This document shows, piece after piece, positions 44,471-54,975 of a stretch of DNA of 64,000 nt. The notes below the pieces were generated by a model. It saw only the letters and a program-made list of their open reading frames with translations. It searched no databases and had not been told where the DNA came from. How positions within the stretch are numbered: position 1 is the stretch's first letter; each line of letters opens with the position of its first letter. Source of the DNA: Penium margaritaceum (Eukaryota; Streptophyta; Zygnematophyceae; Desmidiales; Peniaceae); contig SZWC01001557.1 of NCBI GenBank assembly GCA_023375785.1, positions 128,667 through 192,666 of the forward strand. Reading direction: 5' to 3'. Position numbers and translations under genes: made by a program.

Positions 44471-44535
44471 CGTGGTGCGTGCCGCCGACTGAGCGGCACG
44501 CACCACGTGCGTGACGCTCAGTCGGCGGCACGCAC
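44471..44535. repeat. Two overlapping, mutually exclusive hairpins
   Basis: Hairpin 1: CGTGGTGCGTGCCG (44471-44484) pairs perfectly with 44494-44507. Hairpin 2: GTGCGTGCCGCCGACTGAG (44475-44493) pairs perfectly with 44517-44535. They share the same left strand, so only one can form at a time. GGCGGGAAA just upstream (44462-44470) matches an E2F site. Confidence 0.85.
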
Positions 44536-44635
44536 GACGCGACCGCTGCCATGACTAGCCCTACAAATGTTCAGATCATGTCCATGTTCAAAATTAATGC
44601 AAAATTGAATTATTCACTTCGTAAAAGTGACTTTC

Positions 44636-44908
44636 TCACAACTCCCTTCCACTCCCAGAAACATAGCTTGAGGCGACCAGAAAGCTCACGATTAGACTCA
44701 GAATACCTGCCAAAACAGAGAAAGCCGTGAACACCAAGTGCAGAACCTTCAGGGCACGTTGGAACTGCCTCCACCCCGGGGGCCGTTTTTTTGACAAGCT
44801 AGTGTACCTTTTGCTCGACGGCGTGCATATGTGATTTATAGTTAAAAAAATTGGGTATATGACTTCTACCCTTACATTATTCATTTGGCAAGACTTCCTC
44901 CCACACAT
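44636..44908 (-). CDS. Candidate host exon with one membrane segment
   Basis: The minus-strand frame ends in a stop at 44636 and encodes, before it, KKRPPGWRQFQRALKVLHLVF and then a clear hydrophobic stretch (FSVLAGILSLIVSFLVA) ending SSYVSGSGREL. TTTTGGCAG inside it could be a splice acceptor, so only part may be coding. The basic stretch followed by a 20-residue hydrophobic helix is what a single-pass or last-helix membrane exon looks like. No family is recognised and it may be chance. Confidence 0.25.
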   Translation of the reverse strand: MCGRKSCQMNNVRVEVIYPIFLTINHICTPSSKRYTSLSKKRPPGWRQFQRALKVLHLVFTAFSVLAGILSLIVSFLVASSYVSGSGREL

Positions 44909-45135
44909 GGACTCAATTTTGGAAAATTATAAACTGTCATCCATCATATGTGTGAGGTTGCATGCTCCTCTCAACTTACACATGCATCGAAAGGTACTAT
45001 ATAAATTTATTGCGACGTTGAGTAAGCTTGAATTTGTTGTTATGTGAGCTGTCCCCCTCTGTTTGTATAGCTTCCTATGACTACTCGACCGTGTCCATCC
45101 TAGGAGCTTCTCATGGTATCACAGCAGTGAGACCT
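44860..45135 (+). mobile_element. LTR end with primer-binding-site remnant
   Basis: TATATAAATTTATTG (about 44998) lies upstream of CTTCTCA followed by TGGTATCACAGCAGTGAGACC at 45115. This is very close to the Copia LTR-end plus initiator-Met primer site. No second LTR or pol domain is found nearby. Fossil fragment; extent uncertain. Confidence 0.5.
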
Positions 45136-45710
45136 TTTTTGCTGAGCTGCGACACAGAGATGTAGCATTGGCAGTAGCAGTAAGCGTCATCGGGCCCGTT
45201 GCAATAGATGTGAAGAGCAGAAACATCAACTTGAAATCAGCAATTTTGGTGTCACCTAGCGACGGCTACAGTGGGTGGAAACAACATTTGCGGTAATGCA
45301 AATTACTGCACCTGCTGTGATAGTAGCATCCGAAGCGGTAGTAGTGACAACGACAACACTTGGTGGCACCAACAATCTGTTCATTCTACTATCCGTGGTA
45401 TAAAAAACAGGAGTAGTAGTTTACAGCAACAGCGGGCATCGATAACAGTAGTAGAATTTGCAAGTAGTGGTAGTCAGAGCGCGTAACAACAGTAGCAACA
45501 AACAAGAGCAGCGGCAGAAACAGCCGCATGTAACAACAACAATAAAGCCTTAGCAACAGAGGTGACAGCAGCGCAACAATGACATTGTTGTTACTGTAGT
45601 GCCAGCTGCATCTATGATAGTAACAACACTATTGCAACGGTAGTAGCTACAACAACACTAGTGCCGTGGAAGAAGCAGATGTGACTGCTGTCTTAGGTAG
45701 CGAGGCAAGT
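45136..45710. repeat. Triplet-rich low-complexity DNA (GTA/CAA/AGC)
   Basis: Dense GTAGTAG, CAACAACA and AGCAGC motifs over nearly 600 bp with no clean repeat unit. It may be decayed leader of the LTR remnant next to it. Confidence 0.5.
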
Positions 45711-48347
45711 CGTATGCCATAGTTATGCTCTAGTTGTATCCTAATTATGACCTTCTTATTCCCTAGTTACACACTAGTTATACCCTAGTTTTAACCCTGT
45801 TACATCCTTCTTACGCCATAGCTACATCCAAGTTGCATCCTAGTTGCGTCCTAGTTGTATCCTAGTTACAGCCTGGTTGCGCCCTAGCTATGCTGAAGTT
45901 ACATCCTAATTATACCCTAGTGAGGCCTTTGTTGTACCCTAGTTGCTTTGTGGTTCCACCTCATTTTTTCCTAGATGTACACTGGTTGTGCCATATATCT
46001 ACCATTGTTGCACCCCAGCTATGACGTGGTTGTATCCTAGTTGCGCACTAGTTATGGCCTACTTGCATCCAAGTTCCTCCCTAGTTATGCTCTAGTTGCA
46101 TCCTTCTTGTCTCCTAGTTGCTCCATGATTACGTCCTACTTATCCCCTAGTTACATCCTATTAACATCCTTATTTTGCCCTAGTTGCTCCCTAGGTGTAC
46201 CCTAGTTATGTCCTTGTTGAATCCTAGTTGCATCCTTCTTACATCATAGTTGTACCCTAGTTGTGTCCTACTTATGTCCTAGTTATCCCCTTGTTACGTC
46301 CTTCTTGTACCCCACTTTTGCCGTGGTTACACCATAGTACACAGTAGTTATGCGTTGATAGCGACCTTCTTCCGTCATAGTTGATCCCTAGTTGCGCTCT
46401 AGTCACGAATTAAATTGCCATTGTCACACACTTGTTGTGCCCCTACTTGCGTACTAGTTGCATCATAGTTGCGTCCAAGTTGTACCCTAGTTGTGTCCTA
46501 GTTTCGCCCTAGTTCCACCCTAACTCTGTCCCAGTTTTGTCATAGTTGCGCCATGCTTTCACCTCTTGCACCCTAGTTGCATCCTAGCTGTGCCTTAGTT
46601 ATGCCCTAGTGGTACCCTACTTATGTCCTTTTGTGCCATAAATACGCCCTAGTTACACCCTAGTAATTCCCTAGTTGCACCATTGTTGCGCCCTTCTTAC
46701 ACTCTAGTTTTGCCCTAGTTGTATCCCAATTGAGCCATTGTTGTATCATTTTGGTTTCCTAGTTACGCCCTAGTTATACCCTAGTTTCACCCTATTTGCG
46801 CTCTCGTTGCGCCCTAGTTATATCCTGGTTATGCCCTAGTTACAACCTAGTTTTTCCCTAATAGCACCCTTCTAACACCATTGTTTGTCCGTAGTTGTGC
46901 CCTAGTTACGCCCTAGCTGCATCAAAATTACGGCCTTCTTGCTTCCTAGGTACACCTTAGTTGTGGCCTAGTTCGCCATAGTTACGCCCTAGTTGTACCC
47001 TGGTTAGGCTGTAGTTGTGCCCAAGTTGCGGCCAGTTTGCGTCAAATTTGAGTCCTTCTTGCGTCCTACATGCGCCCTGGTTGCGTCCTAGTTACGCACT
47101 AGTTGCGCCCTAGTTGCATCCTAGTTTACACCCGTCTTGCATCTTCGTTACGCCCTCGTTCTACTGTAGTTTCGGCCTTCTTCCACCCTAGTCACGCTCT
47201 AGTTGGTCCCTAGTTACGCCATAGTTGTTGCCCTAGTTACAACCTTCTTGTGCCCTAGTTGTACGTGATTTTCACCGAAGTTGCCCCGTAGTTGTGCCCT
47301 AGTTATGCCTTTATTGCATTCTAGTTGCGCCGTAGTTGTACCCTAGTTGCATCCTAGTTCGCTCTGCTTGCATCCTTCTTGCGCCCTAGTTGCACATTGG
47401 TTGCTCACTAGTTTGCCTTGGTTACATCCTAGGAGGACCCTAGATGTACCCTAGTTGAGCCCTAGTTACACCCAAGTAGCGCCCTAGTTGTGCTCTTCTT
47501 ATGTCCTAGTTATTCCCTTGTTGTGGCTTAGTTGCACGCTAGCTGCACCCTACTTGATCCATAGTTTTACCCTAGTTGCGCCCTGATTACGTCCTCGATG
47601 CACCCTGGTTGCACCCTCCTTTGTCCACGTTACGTCCTAGTTACACCCTAGTTATACCCTCATTGCGTCCTACTTGCACCTTTCTTCTTCCCTAGTTACT
47701 CCATTATTGCATCCAAGTTATGCCCTTCTTTCTCCCTTGCTGTGCTCTACTTGCGCCCTACTTGCACCCTAGTTACATCCTAGTTGCATCCTAGTTGCAT
47801 CCTGGTTGCATACTAGTTTCTCCAAAGTTCCGTCCTATGTGTGCCATATTCGTGCCCTTCTTGCAATTTAGTTGTGTCCTAGTTACGTCCTAGTTGTGTC
47901 CTTGTTTTGTTCTAGTACGCACTAGTTATGCCATAGTTGCATCCTAGTTATGCCCTTGTTATACCCTATTTACGTCCTTGTTGCACCTTTCGTGCATCCT
48001 AGTTTTGTCCTAGATGCTGCCTAGTTACGTCCTAGTTGCACCCTAATTGCACCCTTCTTACGTCTTTGTTTCACCCTAGTTGAATCTGAGTTGCAACCTA
48101 TTTGTGTCCTTACACCCTAGTTGTATCCTAGTTGTACCCTAGTTGCATTCTTCTTGCGTCTTGGCTGCGCACTAGTTGTACTCTAGCTACGTCCTAGTTG
48201 CACCTTAGTTTCACCTTCCTTTTTTCCTGTATTCATCCTAGTTGCGCCTTAGTTGCGTCCTAATTTTGCCACATTTGCATTCTTCTTGCGTCCTAGTTAT
48301 GCCATAGTTGTGCAATAGTTTGTAATAGTCACAAACTAGGTGTGTTT
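45711..48347 (+). repeat. 11-bp satellite, block 1
   Basis: Continuous tandem units on the consensus CCCTAGTTGYR with common variants TCCTAGTTGCA, CCCTAGTTACG and CCCTTCTTGCG. Occasional one-base length changes slip the phase. It runs directly into the Copia target duplication TGTTT at 48343. Confidence 0.95.
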
Positions 48348-48923
48348 TGTTAATTCCCTTGTATATACGTTTCTTTGTGGTCGTGAGTGCGAAGGGAACG
48401 CTGGTCCAGGAAGTGGGGTTGACACATCGTGACCGAACGGCATCCTGGCGTATCAGCTTGTCGTCCAGGGATTCGTGCTCTTGTGTGCTCGCCTCCACCC
48501 TGGCTGCATAGCCTATGGTCCCTCTCCTTTGAATATTCACATGTAGGGATTTACCTTGACAGCAGTGCCGTCACTTGCTTGCGATGGCTAGATTTGTCCA
48601 TACATCTGAAACTGGTTAGGAAAATTGTAGGTTTTCTTCCTAGTATGTTTATTCATGTGCCCTTGGGTTGTCCGAATTCGGAAATCCAACTTCGAGGGGC
48701 GTGCGAGGGCGAAGCCCTCGCACTTCGCAGTTTGCCGGCGAGCTTCACTCACCGGCCGCAGGGTGAGGATCGATTAGCGATCCTCACCCGTAAGAGTGTT
48801 GTGCTCTCTTACTTAGAGACTTGCGTGTTTTTCATGTCTGTTGGACATTTTTTACTCTAACGCCTACCATAGTCAACCATTTGACATGAAACGAGTTGCA
48901 ATCTCCTCGTATGAGATCTCTCA
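48348..48923 (+). repeat. 5' LTR with three conserved hairpins
   Basis: Starts TGTTAATTCCCTTGTATATA and ends GAGATCTCTCA. Perfect or near-perfect hairpins lie at 48701-48723, 48734-48756 and 48761-48789, preceded by the palindrome TCCGAATTCGGA at 48671-48682. Confidence 0.9.
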
Positions 48924-49926
48924 TGGTATCAGAGCTGGCTCGCGGGCCTTGAACAGACTCGAGAGAGGGTCAGCAAGAAAAATGAGGGGCGGCCAGATTA
49001 GGACACGTGGTCGCCCACGTGCCGTTGGAGCCGCAGGCAGCCCCACGGCCAGTGGAGGGGCGTCAAACATGCCTAGAGGGGGCCGCGCAAGCCACGCCAT
49101 AGGCGCTGAGGAGGCAGAGACACCCACGGCCCGTGTGGTGGTCACGGGGTGGCGGAGCCGACTCGCTAGGCACCCCAAGGGTCCCCTAACAGTGGGGGAC
49201 CGCGCAGGTGGGGTGGGAACGGGCTGGGAAGGGTCTGGGGGCTGGTTACAGGTACCCCAACAGGTCCTAAGGCAGTTTTTTGAGAGCTTAGGCCTCTCAT
49301 CCAAAAACTGGGCCCAAAGTGGGCCCGGCGAATTGCTGCTGAAATTTCCTTGATCGTCAAGTGCAATTTCTAGTCAACTTTGGCCTCCCCGAAAGTGATG
49401 ATTCCAACGCCGGGGGCAACGTAGCTGGTGGTAGGGCCGATGGTGCTCAAGGCGGTGACGGTGGTGATCCATCGGCCGTGACCCTCACGGCCGCCGCCGT
49501 CGCACAGCTGGGCTTGGGAGCCAAGGATCTGTCACCGCCTCAGCTAGGTACCAGGGACTTCCTAGCTTGGAAGGACCTGTTCCTGGACTGGTCTGCTGAG
49601 CACGGTTTGCAGAGCTACCACCTCTAGCCGGCTCAAGACATGGCTGATGCGCAAGTCATCCTTCGCGCATTCAATGCACTGCGTCGCGCTCTTCCTGATT
49701 CGCAGTCATATGCCCTACGCGAGTATCATTTTGGGGGAAAGGGAGCAGATCTGACCGACTCTCGTACAGGAGACCCTCGGCCACATGAGGCCTGGAAGCA
49801 TCTTATGACTCACCAGGAAGAACAAGGCATGTCGCTTGTCGTAACACTGCGAGACAAGCTACGCAACCTCTTCCCCAAACCTGGAGCACCGGTAGCTGAC
49901 TACTGGGACGAGGCTATGGACATCCG

Positions 49927-50658
49927 ATGACGTCTACTTGGACTCTGCGCGGCATGCTCCATTCTTGGCTGTCCGTAATCTTCGCTCAACTCCGTAACTA
50001 CGAAGATATTCTCAAAGGGGAAGCCAGTGATACCGTGGGTGCCCCGACAGCCTATGTGCATCAAGGCACCTCAGCTGGCCCAGCACCGTCCATCCATTTC
50101 ACGCGCACACAGATTGAGGCCAACAGAACAGGAGTGAGAAGCGCCGCAAGGAGTGGTGGTAGCGACCGAAGAAGTGGACGCGGAGATCAGAGATGCTTTT
50201 GCAATGAGACAAGACACTTTTGGCGTCGCTGCCCCACACTACAGCGCCAAATGATGGATAGGCAGCAGCAGCAGCGACCGCAGCAACGCAAGCAGCAGCA
50301 GTGCCAGTGGCCCCAGCAGCAGCAGCGCGAGTGGCCTCAGCAGCAGCAGTCACATTACCCAACTTCTGGCTGGAGTGGGTTGCAGAGTACGGGACCAGGT
50401 GTCCCAGCACCAACCGTGGTTCCTTTTGGTGTAGCAACGTTTGGGCCACAGATTCAGCATGCATTTCCCTCGCCATCGGCACCTGCACCACCCACCTACC
50501 ACGGCCCCTACTATGCGCCGTCCTTCTTGCACACTCCCGTGCCCGTACCAGAGTGGGCCATGCGCGTGTACACAGAGACGGCTCAAGGTAGCAGTCAACT
50601 GCTCCACCACCTGGGCTTAGCTGGACAGCCCCATTGGAGCCTCAGCTCCCTGAGATAG
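49927..50658 (+). pseudogene. gag-like part of the 4.3-kb Copia element
   Basis: Contains a Cys/His cluster (CFCNETRHFWRRC) followed by a Gln-rich stretch and a Pro-rich tail, the usual layout of a Copia gag C-terminal half. The upstream frames 48841-49353 and 49361-49930 carry the Gly/Arg-rich leader and the start of gag (GTRDFLAWKDLFLDW). Confidence 0.6.
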
Positions 50659-52088
50659 ATGCAATGGCTCCACCACACATTACATCACAGCATGCACGTC
50701 AGCGGCTAGGTTACACCCATGTCACTACGGGCCATGCCCTACCCATGTATGAATGGTTGTTTGACACTGCTGCGTTGCATCATATGTCCCCGCATTGTCA
50801 ACTGTTTGTTATGCTGCACGTAGCACATGGTGTGGATGGTGTGAGAACTGGATCAGGGGAAATCTTGCATGTTGAGAGCGTGGGCACAGTTGCACTATAA
50901 GTGTCGATGGGTGTTTTGTGGTTGACTGGCGTGCTGTATGTTTCACGGGTGAAAGTCAATCTCTTGTCGGGTGGACAGCTGGACGAACAAGGCAACATGT
51001 CCACCGTGACACAGAAGCAGCAATGCATGCTCTATGTTGCTGCCGGTGAGTTGGTGGCTGATGGACCCCTTCATGTTGACATGTTGTACCAGCTCACCCT
51101 TTTCCCCCTCGTTCAAATACATTCACACTGACCACAAGTCCACACTATAACTGGATTAGACTCACAGCACACTGAGCTCATCCACCGCAGCTTGGCACAC
51201 ATACATACTGACGCTGTAACAAACATGTTGAAGCATGAAACTCCACATGGCATCCGCCCGACTGACTGTGCTCATTGTCTCAAGGATGGTGCATTTCTAG
51301 AGTGTCATGAAGGTAGGGCACACAGACAGACATGCCCCAAGCCCTCCAGCGAAAGTACATCACCCCTTGCCCTGGTTCATGCAGACCTCACGGGACCCAT
51401 GCTATTCCCCTCTCTGCAATACGGGTCCCAGTATGTTCTGACTCCCACAGATGATTACAGCCGCTTCCACTGAGCCTTTCTACTGAAAAACAAAGCAGAT
51501 GCTCAGAGAGCTATCACGGAGTGGATAGCTCTAGCAGAACGACAGACAGGGTGCAAACTTTTAGTACTGCGAACTGACAGGGGAGGGGAATTTCTTGGAG
51601 CCCTGACTAACGAACTCAAGGTTAAAGGCATTGAACATCAGACCACCACACCATACACGCCACAACAGAACGGTGTTGCAGAATGGTGGCACAGAACGCT
51701 GGGTGAGGCACTCCAAACATTGCTCACGGAATCTGGTTTACCATTCAGTTTTTGGGAGGAGGAAGTCAAGTATGTCACTTGGTTTTGGAACCGTGTCCCA
51801 CAAGTTCCACTGCCCAAGGCGGTGACACCTTGGGAACGCTGGTTTAAGGAGAAGGCTGACCTTCATCCAGCTGCAAATGATGGAGTGTTGCATCCACGCA
51901 CAAAGCACATCAACGGCGAGTATCACGTTGTGCGCGAAGCTGCTAACGCTGAGATCATACAAGTCTGTTCCATCAGTGGGGAGGCACAGCTGGCCAACCT
52001 CCTCACCAAAGCTCTATCCTCTTCATACCTCCTGTTCCAACTGCATCAAATAGGCTACAAGCCTGCCGCACTCACGTCCAAGGGGGCA

Positions 52089-52663
52089 TGTTAATTTCCT
52101 TGTATATACCTTTCCTTGTGGCCATGAGTGCGCAGGGCACGCTGGTCCAGGAAGTGGGGGTGACACATCGCGAGCAAACGGCATCCTGGCGTATCAGCTT
52201 GTCGCCCCGGGATTCATGCTCTTGTGTGCTCGTCTCCACCCTGGCTGCGTAGCCTATGGTCCCTCTCCTTTGAAAAAGCACATGTAGGGATTTACCTTGC
52301 AGCAGTGCCGTCACTTGCTTGCGATGCCTAGATTAGTCCATACATCTGAAACTAGTTAGGACAATTGTAGGTTTGCTTCCTAGTTTGTTTATTCATGTGC
52401 CCTTGGGTTGTCCGAGTTCGGAAACCCAACTTCGAGGGGTGTGCGAGGACTTCGCCCTCGCACTTCGCAGTTCACCGGCAAGCTTCGCTTGCCAGCCGCA
52501 CGGTGAGGATCGAGTGGCGATCCTCACCCGTAAGAGTGTTGTGCTCTCTTACATAGAGACTTGCGTATTTTTTATGTCCGTTGGACCTTTTTGAATCTAA
52601 CTCCTACCATAGTCAACCATTTCACATGAAATGAGTCGCAATCTGCTCGTAGGAGATCTCTCA
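52089..52663 (+). repeat. 3' LTR with the same three hairpins
   Basis: Hairpins at 52441-52463, 52475-52496 and 52502-52528. A short purine tract (AAGGGGG) lies just before the LTR. Confidence 0.9.
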
Positions 52664-52668
52664 TGTTT

Positions 52669-54386
52669 TAGTTGTGACCTCGTTGCATCTTGGCTACTCC
52701 CACGTTTATCCTAAATGTGTCCTTGTTGATTCCTAGTTGTGCCCTAGTTGTGCCATAGTTGTAATCTTGTTACACCCTAGCTGCGCCCTAGTTGTGCCCT
52801 AGTTGTTTTATAGTTGGACCCTAGTTGTACCCTAGTTACGCCCTAGTTTCACCATAGTTATGTCCTAGTTGTGTCCTAGTTACACCATGGTTGCATCCTT
52901 CCTGCGCCCTAGCTTTGCCCTAGTTTCGCCTTAGTTACATCCCGATTTCTTCCTAGTTGCGCTCTTCTTTCACCATTGTTACGACATAGTTACTATCTGG
53001 TTACGTCCTCGTTGTGGCCTTGTTGTGCCCTTCTTACGACCTTATTACCCACTATTTGTGTCCTTGTTTTTCCACAGTTGTACCCTGGTTACACCCTTCT
53101 TGTACCCCAATTGCATCCTCGTTACGCCCAAGTTGCGCCCTAGTTATGCCATAGTTGCACCTTAGATGCACCCTCCTTGGACCCTGGTTATGACCTAGTT
53201 GCACGCTAGTTGCACCCTAGTTGTAACCAAGTTATGCCCTTCTTGCCTCCTGGTTGCGCTTTAGTTGCACCCTAGTTCTCCATAGGTACTTCCTAGGTGT
53301 GCTCTATTTGTGCCCTTGTTGTACCCCAGTTGCATCTAGTTGCACCATAGTTATGCACCCTTCTTACCTCCTAGTTGCACCATAGTTCTGCACTTGTTAG
53401 AACCTTCTTCCACTATAGTTATGCTTTATTTGTAGCATAATTACGCCCTTCCTTTGTCCTTCTTACGTCGTAGATTTTTCCTAGTTTTGTCCTATTTAGG
53501 TACTAGTTGCACCCTAGTTGTACCCTTATCGCACCCTAATTGTACCTTAGTTGCATCCTAGATAAGCCCTAGTTGTGCCCTAATAGAGCTCTTCTTATAT
53601 CTTACTTGCATCCTAGTTGTGCCAAAGTTACACCCTAGATATGCCCTTCTTGCATCCTAGTTATGCCCTAGTTGCGTCCTAATTATGCCCTAGTTGCATC
53701 CTATTTGTGCCCACGTTGCACCCTAGTCACACCCAAGTTGTGCCCTAGGTGTGCCCTTCTTGCACCCTTTTCGAACCCTAGTTGCACCCTAGTTGCGCCC
53801 TAGTTTCATCCTAGTTACATCCTTCTTGCTCCTAGTAGAGTCCTAGTTACACCCTAGTTGTGTCCTTCCCGCGCCCAAGTTTTTCCCTAGTCGCATCCGA
53901 GTTACGCCCTAGTTGTGCCCTAGTTACGTCCTTCTTACACCCTCATTGAATCCTAGTTGCATCCTAGTTAAATCATAGTTGCGTCCTTCTTGCACCCTTG
54001 TTGCACCCTAGTTGTACCCTAGTTATTCCCTAGTGCTGCCCTAGTTATGCACTTCTTTCATCCTAGTTGTGCTATAGTTGCACCCTACTTGCATCCTAGT
54101 TGTACCTTGATTGCGCCATAGTTTGTCATAATTATGCCCTGATTGTATCCTAGTTGTACCCTAGTTGCGTCCTAGTTCTGTCCAAGTAGCACCCAAGTTC
54201 CGCCCTTCTTGCGTCCTAGTTTAAATCCTACGTCATAGTTGTGCCCTAGTTACTCCCTTCTTGCTCTATGGTTGTGTCCTACTTGCATCCCTGTTACGTC
54301 CTAGTTGCACCCTATATGCATCCTCCTTGCACACTAATTTGCTCCCTAGTTGTCCCCTGGTTGCACCCCTTTTGCACCCTACTTAT
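52669..54386 (+). repeat. 11-bp satellite, block 2
   Basis: Same CCCTAGTTGYR unit and orientation as block 1, resuming directly after the target duplication. Confidence 0.95.
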
Positions 54387-54975
54387 TGGTAATCTCACGT
54401 TGTACATATTTCTTCTCGTGGGTGGTCGTCAGTACGCAGGGCATGCTGGCGCAGGGAGTGGAGGCGACGCAACGTGATGGCTCTTGCTTCTCTCGCTCTG
54501 CACGAGTGGTCGCCTCCATCGTGCCTGCATGGCCCATTTCCTCCTCGATATAAATCAACGACATTCTCCTATGCTTCATCCCTAGCGTAGGAAATGACAT
54601 AGTTTAGATCTTGCACATTCGAACCTACATGTGACCTGAAACCTTGCGTATGGGCAGAAAGAAAGTAGGTCCCTTTTGACTGTGACACAATATATGATAC
54701 ACTCGGGCATCGCATGTTTTTGCGAGACCAATTTTGAGATTGCGGGGGCTTTTGCCCCCCGTTCGATTGAGCGGCCGGAGAACCTCGCTCGCCGGCCCAT
54801 GAGTGGAGCTTGACTAGCGAGATTTCACCCGTAGTAGCTCGATGGCTTGTGACTAGCCGGTTTCCTAGGTTATTTCCATGGCCAATCACCAAAATTAACT
54901 TTTATCCCTCTACGCATCACCATTTCATGAGCCGTAACTTGCTATGGAATCGTAGCAAGATCCTTTTTGTGCCTT
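54387..54975 (+). mobile_element. Related LTR remnant with primer-site trace
   Basis: TGGTAATCTCACGTTGTACATA, GCAGGGCATGCTGGCGCAGG read in parts, and the hairpin region match the LTRs of the 4.3-kb element, at much lower identity. The end is followed by TGGAATCGTAGCAAGATCC, a recognisable trace of the initiator-Met primer site, after which satellite resumes at once. Fossil; no internal region or second LTR. Confidence 0.7.

Larger units (their letters stand above)
48348..52663 (+). mobile_element. Compact Copia-type element inserted in the satellite, 4.3 kb
   Basis: LTRs of 576 and 575 bp (48348-48923 and 52089-52663) are flanked by a perfect target duplication TGTTT (48343-48347 and 52664-52668). 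A primer binding site TGGTATCAGAGCTGGCTCG starts at 48924. The internal region holds a gag-like part with a Cys/His knuckle (CNETRHFWRRC), integrase pieces (LVHADLTGPM, LTPTDDYSRFH, FWNRVP) and the end of RNase H (RTKHINGEYHVVRE, QLANLLTKAL). It is short for Copia and looks incomplete and broken. LTR divergence by eye is under 10%. It is younger than the satellite it interrupts. Confidence 0.9.

Noticed and set aside
45136-45710. Plus-strand Ser/Asn-rich protein (71 codons)
   Set aside because: It is a by-product of GTA/CAA/AGC triplet-rich DNA, with no domain and no conserved start context.
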